A stretch of 14,466 nucleotides of DNA from Planctomycetota bacterium (GTDB lineage Bacteria > Planctomycetota > PUPC01 > JABMSA01 > JAUWKK01). Below the pieces are notes generated by a model, which had not been told where the DNA came from, did no database searches, and saw only the letters and a list, made by a program, of their open reading frames with translations. The DNA lies in contig JAUWKK010000024.1 in assembly GCA_030614245.1 (NCBI GenBank), positions 1 through 14,466 of the forward strand, read 5' to 3'. Both the position numbers and the translations under genes were made by a program. Every line of letters begins with the position of its first letter. Positions within the stretch are counted from its first letter, which is position 1. Below are positions 1 to 7,200 of the stretch, one piece after another.

Positions 1-65
1 AGCCCACGGCAACGCCGTGGGTGCAGAGCAGGAAAAAGGAAAAGCCCTGAAAGGGCGTAATAAGA

Positions 66-148
66 CAGCCCACGGCAACGCCGTGGGTAAGGTTGACGAG
101 TGAAATCCCAGCTCTGAAGGGGCGGAGTAGTGCCGGGAATCGGCAGGC
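66..148 (+). repeat. 83-bp dispersed repeat, copy 1
   Basis: This segment matches 12027-12109 in the same orientation without gaps; by hand count 75 of 83 bases agree. It opens with the CCCACGGC hairpin and contains a CTCTGAAGGGGCGG stem-like motif. After 148 this copy carries 39 extra bases (149-187) before resuming homology with copy 2 at TGGAAAGCC, and a further roughly 20 extra bases (197-216) before CTGCCCCACG. It therefore looks like a copy that has itself received two small insertions. Confidence 0.75.
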
Positions 149-357
149 CATGCCGTACCCGCCCGCCTATGGAGGGGGCAGGCAGGCTGGAAAGCCCGCC
201 AGAATCGCGGGCAGGCCTGCCCCACGTGCCCACGTAAAACAGCCGTCGCATCCTCGCTGCGGAGCAGCGGAGGCATATAGGCTGGGGCTTCAGCCCCAGT
301 TGAGAAGCGAAACAAAACGAGCCGCCCTGAAGGGGCGCAGGAACGCTGGGAACTGTA

Positions 358-397
358 GTTTGCCCGTCGCTCCTCCGGAGCTTTCGACGGGCTAAAC
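358..397. repeat. Long hairpin repeat
   Basis: The left arm GTTTGCCCGTCG (358-369) pairs with the right arm CGACGGGCTAAAC (385-397) with a single bulged base, and the loop contains a second small stem GCTCC/GGAGC (369-381). It could act as a transcription barrier, but there is no T-tract and no gene immediately upstream, so a dispersed repeat is the simpler reading. Confidence 0.6.
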
Positions 398-591
398 TCA
401 TACGAGGCCGACCCGCGACATGCTACGGCCCGGGGGCACAACAAAACCGGCTCCTCAACAGGTCATTATGCCTCACGTCACCTGTCGGGGCCTGGCCACT
501 CACACGAGACATCGAACGATCTTGTCATATGCAAGCAAGCAGGCTTGCCCCACGCCCCCTCGCCACGCCCGCCCGCGCTCTCGCTTTTCCC

Positions 592-619
592 TTGCAATCG
601 GGTCATGCTTCGGTATAAT
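592..619 (+). promoter_or_regulatory. Sigma70-type promoter of rpsO
   Basis: A perfect -10 hexamer TATAAT (614-619) lies 16 bp downstream of TTGCAA (592-597), which matches the -35 consensus at four of six positions. Transcription would begin near 626, giving a leader of roughly 55 nt before the rpsO start codon. This is the best -10 box seen upstream of the rpsO-pnp pair. Confidence 0.7.
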
Positions 620-622
620 GCG

Positions 623-659
623 GTTGTAGAGAAAAGGAGAAGACGAGCAGAAGGAGCCC
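623..659 (+). promoter_or_regulatory. Purine-rich leader motif, rpsO copy
   Basis: This 37-nt stretch near the presumed start of the rpsO transcript resembles 1171-1207 upstream of pnp. Ungapped, 27 of 37 bases agree, including GTTGTAGAGAA at the left end and CAGAA-GAGCCC at the right end. It may be a shared protein-binding or RNA-processing site in the two leaders, or a fortuitous similarity between purine-rich sequences. Confidence 0.4.
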
Positions 660-681
660 ATCCGGGCAGGAGACACTGTTG

Positions 682-954
682 ATGGCGGCGAAGATGAAGG
701 AGAGAAAAGCGGAGCTTATCGAGAAGTTCGCTGTGCACGAAGGGGATACCGGCTCACCTGAGGTTCAGGTTGCACTATTGACGGAACGGATCAACCACCT
801 GGCGGAACACCTTCGCACGCATAAGAAGGATCATTCTTCGCGGCGCGGGCTGCTCAAGCTGGTAGGTCAGCGTTCGCGGCAGCTGAAGTACCTCACAAAG
901 AAGGATCGCAATCGTTACCTTGCAATCATCGGGAGCCTGGGACTCCGCAAGTAG
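682..954 (+). CDS. rpsO: 30S ribosomal protein S15
   Basis: The gene encodes S15, a primary 16S rRNA-binding protein of the small subunit platform that helps nucleate its assembly and forms a bridge to the large subunit. The 90-residue product is the normal family size. It carries the family core DTGSPEVQVALLTERINHL (residues 22-40), the rRNA-binding HKKDHSSRRGLL (about 47-58) and the end LGLRK. I choose ATG 682: AGGAG (668-672) sits nine bases upstream and the N-terminus then aligns with E. coli S15; an in-frame TTG at 679 and an ATG at 694 are less good. The gene follows a sigma70-type promoter and precedes pnp on the same strand. In E. coli S15 represses its own translation through its leader; whether this leader does so cannot be judged here. 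Confidence 0.97.
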   Translation: MAAKMKERKAELIEKFAVHEGDTGSPEVQVALLTERINHLAEHLRTHKKDHSSRRGLLKLVGQRSRQLKYLTKKDRNRYLAIIGSLGLRK

Positions 955-966
955 CCGTTCCGAGTT

Positions 967-1035
967 CAGTCGCCAGTGTTCAGTGGCCAGTATCATCATT
1001 CTTCACTGCTTACCGCTTACTGCTTACTGATAACT
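967..1035 (+). repeat. 7-bp periodic tract (CAGTNNN, then GCTTACT)
   Basis: Four consecutive heptamers of form CAGTNNN (967-994) are followed after a short gap by GCTTACC, GCTTACT, GCTTACT and the relative GATAACT (1008-1035). The same two-part arrangement occurs at 4235-4280. The period of seven recalls the short tandemly repeated repetitive heptamers known from cyanobacteria; such tracts lie mostly in spacers and have no established function. Confidence 0.75.
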
Positions 1036-1170
1036 GATTCGTGTATCATCCGGTCAGCAGTCCCCCCGGCCTTCGCGACGAACGACACCCCAATCAACAG
1101 GATGCTGCCGGCTCGTCAATGACGTGACAACATGTGCGTGTTCGATTAGTGAATGTGAAGATTTGAAGAA

Positions 1171-1207
1171 GTTGTAGAGAAGAGAGAAGGAATTACAGAA
1201 AGAGCCC
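1171..1207 (+). promoter_or_regulatory. Purine-rich leader motif, pnp copy
   Basis: This is the counterpart of 623-659 in the rpsO leader, with 27 of 37 identical positions in an ungapped comparison. It lies about 85-90 nt before the pnp start. Unlike the rpsO copy, no TATAAT-like box stands just upstream, so the resemblance concerns the transcript rather than the promoter. Confidence 0.35.
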
Positions 1208-1295
1208 GGCGTCAATGCGGCATGATGAAGCGGTTGTGAATACATGAACGCGGCGGAATGTGAAGGGACGCGGGCAGAGGAGAAAGAAAGTGATT

Positions 1296-3602
1296 ATGAG
1301 AGTAGAGAGAGAGATTGCAGGGCGTAAGCTGATTATCGAGACCGGCAAAATCGCCAAGCAGGCGAATGGTTCGGTAACGGTTCGGTATGGCGACACAGTG
1401 GTGCTGTCGGCGGCGGTGCTGTCGAGTAATCAGCGTGCGGGGATAGACTACTTTCCCCTGATGATCGAATACCGCGAGAAGGGCTATGCAGCCGGGAAGA
1501 TCCCCGGCGGGCGCTTCCTCAAGCGGGAGACGCGGCCGACAACGAAAGAGGTTATAACTTGCAGGATGATCGATCGGCCGAACCGTCCGCTCTTCCCGCA
1601 AGCAATGCGCAACGACATCCAGGTCAGCAATATCGTCCTGTCGGCCGACAATCAGAATGACCCCGACGTCCTGGCGATGATCGGAGCTTCGGCCGCGCTG
1701 GCGATCTCGGACATCCCCTTCGACGGCCCGACGGCCGCGGTGCGTATAGGCCGCAAGGACGGCCAGTTCATCGTCAATCCAACGATCGAAGAGGTCGACA
1801 CCGGGGAGCTTGACCTGACGGTCTCGATCGTCGGTGATGCGATATGCATGGTCGAGGCAGGTGCTAAAGAGCTGCCCGAAGAAATGATACTCGATGCCCT
1901 GATGCTGGCGTTCGAGGAGGCCCAGCCGATCATCGAGATGATCAACGAACTCGCCGAAGGCTGCGGCAAGCCCAAGATCATATTCGAATCGCCCGAGCTG
2001 CCCGACGGCTTGTGCGACAGGATGAACGAGATCGGCGGGGGCCGCATAGACCAGGTCATCATCAGCGACAGCAAGGAAGGCCGTTCCCAGGCCGTCGGCG
2101 CGCTGTTCCAGGATGCCAGGGCGGCGCTCTGCCCCGAGGACGACGAGAACGCCTTCGATCTCAGCGACGTCAAGACATGTTTCGACGACCTGCACAAGGC
2201 AGCCGTCCGCAGGACCATTGCCGGCGGCACGAGGATCGACGGCCGCGCCCACGACGAGATCAGGGCCATCTCCAGCGAGGTCGCCTGCCTCCCCAGAACG
2301 CACGGCTCGGCGCTCTTCACACGCGGCGAGACGCAGGCATTCGTGATAGCTACCCTGGGCACGCAGATAGACGAGGAATACATCGACAGCCTCCTCGATC
2401 TGTACTCGCGCAAGTTCATGATGCAGTATAACTTCCCGTCGTTCAGCGTCGGGGAAGCCTGGCCCGACCGCGGCCCCAAGCGTCGCGACATCGGCCACGG
2501 GGCGCTCTCCGAGAGAGCCATCAAGGCCGTTCTGCCCGCTCCGGAAGATTTCCCATATACCATCCGCGTCGTATCCGACATAATGGAGAGCAACGGCTCT
2601 TCGTCGATGGCGTCGGTCTGCGGCGGGACGCTCTCATTGATGGACGCCGGTGTGCCGATCAAGGCGCCCGTCGCGGGCATCGCAATGGGGCTCGTCCAGG
2701 AAGGCGAAGAGATATTCATTCTCTCGGATATCATGGGCGACGAAGATCACTACGGAGATATGGACTTCAAAGTTGCCGGCACCAGGAACGGCATCACCGC
2801 CCTTCAGATGGACTGCAAGATAGCAGGCCTGAGCAAGGAAGTGCTCGCGCGTGCGCTCGAGCAGGCACATGGCGGCCGGATGCACATCCTGGGCAAGATG
2901 CTGGAGACGATCCAGGAGCCGAGGGCTGACATCTCGCCATACGCGCCACGACTGCTCATCATCATGGTGCCGGTGGAGAAGATCGGCGCCATCATCGGCC
3001 CAGGCGGCAAGACTATCCGGGCGATCGAGAGCGAGACCGGCGCCAAGGTCGAGATCGACGACGACGGCAGTGTTACCGTATCGTCAACCGACCTCGCCGA
3101 GGCCGAAGCCGCGGTCAAGTGGATCGAGGAGCTGATCGCCGAGCCGGAGATGGGCAAGGTCTACGACGCCCGTGTCGTCTCGCTCGTTGATTTCGGCGCA
3201 TTCTGCGAGTTCATGCCCGGCCAGGATGGCCTGGTGCACGTTTCCGAGCTCGACGAGGGCTATGTCGACAGACCCGAGGACGTCGTTAAGATCGGCGACG
3301 TTATCAAGGTGAAGGTAATCAGGATCGAAGATAACGGCAAGGTGCGGCTCAGCCGCAAGGAAGTGATGCGTGATGAGCGCCGCGCCCGGGGCGAGGACGT
3401 GCCTGAAGGCGCCCCCAGGGATCGCGGGCCCAGCCGCGGACGCGGCGGCTCGCGCGACGGCGGACGTGGCAGAAGCGACCGAGGCGGCAGAAGCGACCGA
3501 GGCGGCGGAAGCGACCGAGGCGGCAGCAGCGACCGAGGCGGCAGAAGCAGCAGAGGCGGCGGAAGCAGCAGAGGCGGCGGAGGCGGGCGCCGCAGCAGAT
3601 AG
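1296..3602 (+). CDS. pnp: Polyribonucleotide nucleotidyltransferase (PNPase)
   Basis: PNPase degrades RNA 3' to 5' by phosphorolysis and can add nucleotides in reverse; it usually acts as a trimer and often in degradosomes. Domains in order (768 aa from this start): first RNase PH fold (about 1-140), helical domain (about 145-290), catalytic RNase PH fold (about 305-540), KH domain with IGAIIGPGGKTI (563-574), and S1 domain (about 618-690). The catalytic segment GDEDHYGDMDFK matches E. coli, giving D484, D490 and K492; GGRFLKRE (71-78) stands where E. coli has its FFRR loop. A 78-residue tail rich in R, G, S and D follows the S1 domain. Start is uncertain: AGGAG (1278-1282) is 7 nt from GTG 1290 but 13 nt from ATG 1296, and an in-frame GTG also lies at 1260. 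Function is certain; the tail is lineage-specific. Confidence 0.96.
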   Translation: MRVEREIAGRKLIIETGKIAKQANGSVTVRYGDTVVLSAAVLSSNQRAGIDYFPLMIEYREKGYAAGKIPGGRFLKRETRPTTKEVITCRMIDRPNRPLFPQAMRNDIQVSNIVLSADNQNDPDVLAMIGASAALAISDIPFDGPTAAVRIGRKDGQFIVNPTIEEVDTGELDLTVSIVGDAICMVEAGAKELPEEMILDALMLAFEEAQPIIEMINELAEGCGKPKIIFESPELPDGLCDRMNEIGGGRIDQVIISDSKEGRSQAVGALFQDARAALCPEDDENAFDLSDVKTCFDDLHKAAVRRTIAGGTRIDGRAHDEIRAISSEVACLPRTHGSALFTRGETQAFVIATLGTQIDEEYIDSLLDLYSRKFMMQYNFPSFSVGEAWPDRGPKRRDIGHGALSERAIKAVLPAPEDFPYTIRVVSDIMESNGSSSMASVCGGTLSLMDAGVPIKAPVAGIAMGLVQEGEEIFILSDIMGDEDHYGDMDFKVAGTRNGITALQMDCKIAGLSKEVLARALEQAHGGRMHILGKMLETIQEPRADISPYAPRLLIIMVPVEKIGAIIGPGGKTIRAIESETGAKVEIDDDGSVTVSSTDLAEAEAAVKWIEELIAEPEMGKVYDARVVSLVDFGAFCEFMPGQDGLVHVSELDEGYVDRPEDVVKIGDVIKVKVIRIEDNGKVRLSRKEVMRDERRARGEDVPEGAPRDRGPSRGRGGSRDGGRGRSDRGGRSDRGGGSDRGGSSDRGGRSSRGGGSSRGGGGGRRSR
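3471..3578 (+). repeat. Six 18-bp tandem units in the pnp tail
   Basis: Six consecutive 18-bp units (3471-3488, 3489-3506, 3507-3524, 3525-3542, 3543-3560, 3561-3578) based on AGAAGCGACCGAGGCGGC encode RSDRGG-like hexapeptides; the last two units replace GACCGA by AGCAGA and give SSRGG. The array lies entirely within pnp, and unit gain or loss would keep the frame. The resulting RGG-type tail is probably disordered and may bind RNA. Confidence 0.9.
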
Positions 3603-3805
3603 CGCGCTAAGCAATAGCGTGGATTGTGTTGACACCGGGAAGCGTGCGGTCAGTCAGGTGAACTGTCCGCACGCTTGCATGTCTACCCTGGAATTGGATT
3701 ACAGCCGTGTGGCTTGTGAGGCGGGCCCGCTCGGTATGATGCGAGCCGCTGGCGTGGTCTCACCTGCGGCACCGGACGCATTCCCGCCTGTCGGCTCCCC
3801 AGGTC
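3603..3805. other. Spacer between convergent pnp and trxA
   Basis: No gene is visible. The spacer holds one long hairpin (3640-3676) and otherwise unremarkable sequence. Confidence 0.6.
3640..3676. terminator. Long stem-loop between pnp and trxA (possible bidirectional terminator)
   Basis: AAGCGTGCGG (3640-3649) pairs perfectly with CCGCACGCTT (3667-3676); after one T-T mismatch the stem continues with CAGT (3651-3654) against ACTG (3662-3665), closing a 7-nt loop CAGGTGA. There is no T-tract on either side, so a canonical intrinsic terminator is not shown. Its place between two converging genes fits an end-protecting or terminating structure for either transcript. Confidence 0.5.
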
Positions 3806-4135
3806 TCACTCGCCCAGCAGCCCGTTGAGTTTCCCTTCCAGCTCCCCCTTCGGCTTGAATCCGACGAGCGTATCGACGAGCTCTCCGCCCTTGAAAAGCA
3901 GCAGAGTCGGCACCCCACGGATGCCGAAACGCTCGGCGATGTCAGGCGACGTGTCGACATCCACCCTGCAAAACTTGATCCTGTCAACGAATTGCTCAGA
4001 TAGCTCATCCAGTACCGGCTCTATCATCTTGCACGGCGGGCACCATTCCGCGGAAATATCAACCACGACCGGCAGATCTGATTCCACCACTTCAGACTCG
4101 AACTGCTCGCTCGTGATAGTCGCTACATCGCCCAT
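3806..4135 (-). CDS. trxA: Thioredoxin with WCPPC active site
   Basis: Thioredoxin is a small cytoplasmic dithiol-disulfide oxidoreductase that passes electrons from thioredoxin reductase to ribonucleotide reductase and other targets. The 109-residue product has family length, the redox motif WCPPC at 31-35 and the cis-proline motif GVP (P76) in GIRGVPTLLLF. Most bacterial thioredoxins have WCGPC; the proline in place of glycine is known in some lineages and should alter the redox potential or pKa. A further cysteine, C56, lies in the third strand. No signal peptide is seen. ATG 4135 is preceded by GGAGG (plus-strand CCTCC, about 4142-4146) at suitable spacing. The gene converges on pnp and is separated from the upstream operon by about 130 bp containing a heptamer tract and a possible promoter. 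Confidence 0.94.
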   Translation of the reverse strand: MGDVATITSEQFESEVVESDLPVVVDISAEWCPPCKMIEPVLDELSEQFVDRIKFCRVDVDTSPDIAERFGIRGVPTLLLFKGGELVDTLVGFKPKGELEGKLNGLLGE

Positions 4136-4193
4136 CAGTATTCCTCCATTTTCAGAAGCGCGTATAACGCGTGTCGTCCCATCAACGAAAGAT

Positions 4194-4222
4194 ATTGTAG
4201 CGAACGACCCGTGTGAAGTAAA
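4194..4222 (-). promoter_or_regulatory. Possible trxA promoter
   Basis: On the minus strand TTTACT (4217-4222) and TACAAT (4194-4199) are separated by 17 bp, matching the sigma70 hexamers at four and five of six positions. The site would give thioredoxin its own transcript, with a leader of about 50 nt. Confidence 0.4.
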
Positions 4223-4234
4223 TGGGGCGCATTG

Positions 4235-4280
4235 CAGTGATCAGTGCTTACTGCTTACTGCTTACTGCTTACTGCTTACC
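4235..4280 (+). repeat. 7-bp periodic tract overlapping the end of the giant propeller gene
   Basis: Two CAGTNNN heptamers (4235-4248) run into GCTTACT units (4246-4252, 4253-4259, 4260-4266, 4267-4273) and a final GCTTACC (4274-4280). The TAA stop codon of the propeller gene (4269-4271) and its last residues are built from this repeat. The tract has the same two-part form as 967-1035. Confidence 0.8.
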
Positions 4281-7200
4281 GGTAACGGCCTGCTCCGACA
4301 CTATCTCTATTCCGCACAGCAGGGCTGTTCCCTTGCTCGGGATCATGGATACCTTCAGGTCGGCGGCGATCTCGACGCCCTTGAACTCCCTGACGACCGC
4401 ACGTCGGTTCAGGCGGCCGGCTGCCCTGACTATGTCGAAGTCCTTCAACACCTGCTTGCCTTGCAGCGAGACGCTGAAAACGCGCTCTCCGCCCCCCACG
4501 CGATCCGGCTCGGCGAAGTGCAGGCGGACGGTGCAGAGATGCTTAGTTGCCGGGTCCCTGTCTATGGTGATAACGAACGAACTCAGTCCCTTCATTCCCG
4601 AGGCGGCGACCCAGTTGAGGTTGCCGGTGATCCTCCACGGATGAAGCCGGAACGTCTTGGTGTTTGCAGGGCTGACGGCGATGGGGAGCTTTGGCGACGG
4701 GCCGCCGGTGGCGGGATACTCGAGCCACAGCGTGCCGTTGTCGGCCTCGCGGTCCCCCGGCGCACCCAAGTTGATGCCGATCTGCTGCACTCGTTCCTCC
4801 GGCCATTTGATCCGGTTGAACGTCCACGTCGGCGTCTCCGGCGTGTGAACGAGTGCGACCGAGCACTGGTTCTGATAGCTGCACACGCAGGTGCGGGTAT
4901 AGTCGGGCGCGCTCAGCACGCCATTGGCCGCGATCAGGTTCGAGGTGCAACTCGATCTGAATCCGCCGAAGGTGCCCGTTCCGCCGTCGGCCTTCAAGTC
5001 GAAGTAACCCGCCGCGGCGGAGCGGAAAGTCAGCAGGTGCTCGCTGGCAACAGCCGTATCGCAACCGTAGTTCCGCACAAACGTCCACGGAACTTCCGTC
5101 CCAGAGAGCGGATGCTTTCGCATGCGAGTCTCGCCGCTCAAGAGGTCCAGCGCGAAACCCTGGGTGATGATTGTCTCGTTGTGAAGCATGCACGGCCCGC
5201 TGTACTTGACGGACTTGTCCCACAGGACGCCGCCGTCCACCCCTCGGCATACGATCATCCGCTCGCCGGCCTCGTCGGCGACCATGTCGCGCGAGCTTCG
5301 ACCGGCCTGCAGCAGCAGATCGTGCTTCTCCGAATACCCCAGCCACGTGCCGAAGACATTCCGGCCGGTGCTCCAGACTTCCCTGCCGGTGCGTGCGTCT
5401 ATGGCGATGACCCGCGCCCCGGCATCGGGGTCACCCCCGCGGCGCTTGATGCGGCCCGCTGCCGCAGCGGGCAGTCTGTCGATGCAGAAGACCTTACCGG
5501 CGCCCATCACGATAGCGTTATGTCGCAACGAGTGCCGGGCGGTGTACGTCCACAGCACCTCGCCCGTGTGGCGGTTCATCGCCACGAGCCGCTTGCTTGC
5601 CGTGTAGTCGAGCCCTTTGCCGCCGATCTTCGGCCTTTTCGGAATCTTGGGCAGGGCCGAATAGTAGCATCTCAGCAGGTTGCGGTTCAGTTCCGTCAGC
5701 TTGATGTCGTGTGCTAGCGGCCCCCGGCGCGCCTTGATATGATCGGCGATCCGCTTCCGGAGGCCGGCGATGCTCTTGTTTCCTGCCTGCCCGCCGAGGC
5801 GGGCGGCCATCGCATTCACGGCGTCGGAGATGTGCACGGTGATGTCGTCCCGCGTCAGAAGCCTGTTGAAGTTGACGGCGATGAAGTGCCGGTCGTTCTG
5901 GCCTTTCTTCTTCTGGACGTATCGAAAGTTCTTCAAAGCCTTTATGCTGTTGGCGAGCCGGGCGAGATCCCCGTCCTTCCATTTCTTGAACTCGTCCACG
6001 GTGAAATCGGGCGCCCAGAATCTGAGCGGCTGCGCTCCGGCGAGGAGGATATCCTCCCACACTCCGATATAGCCCCATTTCGGCCGCGCGGTCTCGCCGT
6101 CTGCCGGCGGCAGGCGGAACTCGGCCAGCTTCCTGCCCGTCGCAGGAGCCAGCCGCAGGCCAACGTCCCCGTGTGCCACGTAGATGCCATCGGCCAGCGA
6201 TACGTAGTTGCTGCCGAGCGAGTTGGCCCCGGGCTGATGGCTGGTGTAGTCGTAATAAGTCCCGATGCCCTCGAGGTCGGCTTCCCACAGGACTCTGCCG
6301 GTGTAGACGTCTTTCGCGCGGATGATATCGGGACCCTCGATGAACAGACGGCCGCCCGCAACCTGCGGTGACGGACCGTGCCCATGGCGGGGCAGAATCT
6401 TCTCGTTCGACGACCCGCCGAACCACAGCAGCCCCAGAGGCGCCTGCACCAGCTTGTCCTTCGAGACGACCGAATTGGCTGCATCTGCATATTGATGCGT
6501 CCAATCCGCCGAACCCGGCAGAGGGCCGGCGCGCGTCAGCAGCGTGAACCCGCCCGCCCGTTTCACCTCGGCGTTTGGGAAATTCGCTCTGGCGATGCTC
6601 GCCGCGAAGGCCTCGTGCCGGTCTTTCGACATCGGCAGGCACGCAACGCCGCCGTAAGGACGCAGCACGCGGTGGACTTCCCTCACAAAAGCTGCCGTTG
6701 CAGGGCGGCCCGCAGCCGCCGGATCCTCAGAAACGATCAGGCTTGCCAGATACGGCGACAGCCGGAATCCGAGCGGATCGCCTACGTAAACCGCCACGCG
6801 GTGGCCGTACAGGCCAAGCGCGTCGAGTCGCCTGCGGACCGTTGTGACCTTCTTTGCATCCGGATCGATCGCGATGACGTGAAGCTTCGACTGCCGGGCG
6901 ATCTCCTCGACCAAGCCGCCCGATCCCACGCCCAGTGCAACGCAGTAGCCCTCGGTCACGCCGGTCTGCTTCAGGATAGCGCCGGCCGTCGCAGCCCATT
7001 GATTCCTGCCTGAGCGTGGCACGGTCAACCGGCTTCGGTTGGCCGTGTTTGCTCCACGTCCAAGCTCTGCTTGAACGTGCCACCCGGGCATCCGGGCCGT
7101 TGCAGGCTTCTCGCCGAAGCAGTATATCGTCCCCTCGAGCGTAACGACGATCAGCTTGCCGTCGGCGGCGAGCATGTTTGCGGGGGTGCCGGCGATCATC

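Larger units (their letters stand above)
1..420. repeat. Gene-free repeat nest at left edge (hairpin chain)
   Basis: I see no credible gene here; the open frames are made of repeat sequence. The stretch is a string of inverted repeats: CCCACGGCAACGCCGTGGG at 1-22 and 67-88, an 83-bp unit at 66-148 that recurs at 12027-12109, short GCCC-TGAA-GGGGCG-type hairpins near 45-57, 111-123 and 322-336, a stem CTGGGGCT/AGCCCCAG at 282-299, and a longer stem at 358-397. The box GCCTGCCCCACG at 215-226 recurs at 12115-12126 and, with one change, near 542-554. This is typical of dispersed, non-coding palindromic repeats in spacers. Mobility is inferred from repetition, not shown. Confidence 0.8.
955..1289 (+). 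other. rpsO-pnp spacer and pnp leader
   Basis: No gene is visible in this stretch of about 335 bp. It contains a 7-bp periodic tract (967-1035), a leader motif shared with rpsO (1171-1207) and, just before the pnp start, the ribosome-binding sequence AGGAG (1278-1282). I see neither a clear stem-plus-T-tract terminator after rpsO nor a convincing promoter for pnp, so read-through from the rpsO promoter is likely. The long purine-rich leader would suit post-transcriptional control of pnp, as known from other bacteria, but this is inference. Confidence 0.6.

Noticed and set aside
1..88. Possible CRISPR array from the repeated CCCACGGC hairpin
   Set aside because: Only two copies are adjacent, the third is 12 kb away in another repeat context, and spacer length is not regular; these are dispersed palindromes.
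93..395. 100-codon open frame in the left repeat nest
   Set aside because: Its translation is made of hairpin repeats (ALKGR-type phrases twice), with no credible ribosome-binding site.
1212..2498. 428-codon open frame opposite pnp
   Set aside because: It is a shadow of the conserved PNPase frame.
3370..3828. Alanine/glutamate-rich open frame (AEATEA repeats) overlapping the end of pnp
   Set aside because: It is the same 18-bp array read in another frame; the PNPase frame is supported by KH and S1 domains directly upstream.
3825..5717. 630-codon open frame on the plus strand across trxA and the giant gene
   Set aside because: It is antisense to two genes with clear family motifs, and its translation shows no recognisable domain; it reflects GC-rich codon usage on the other strand.
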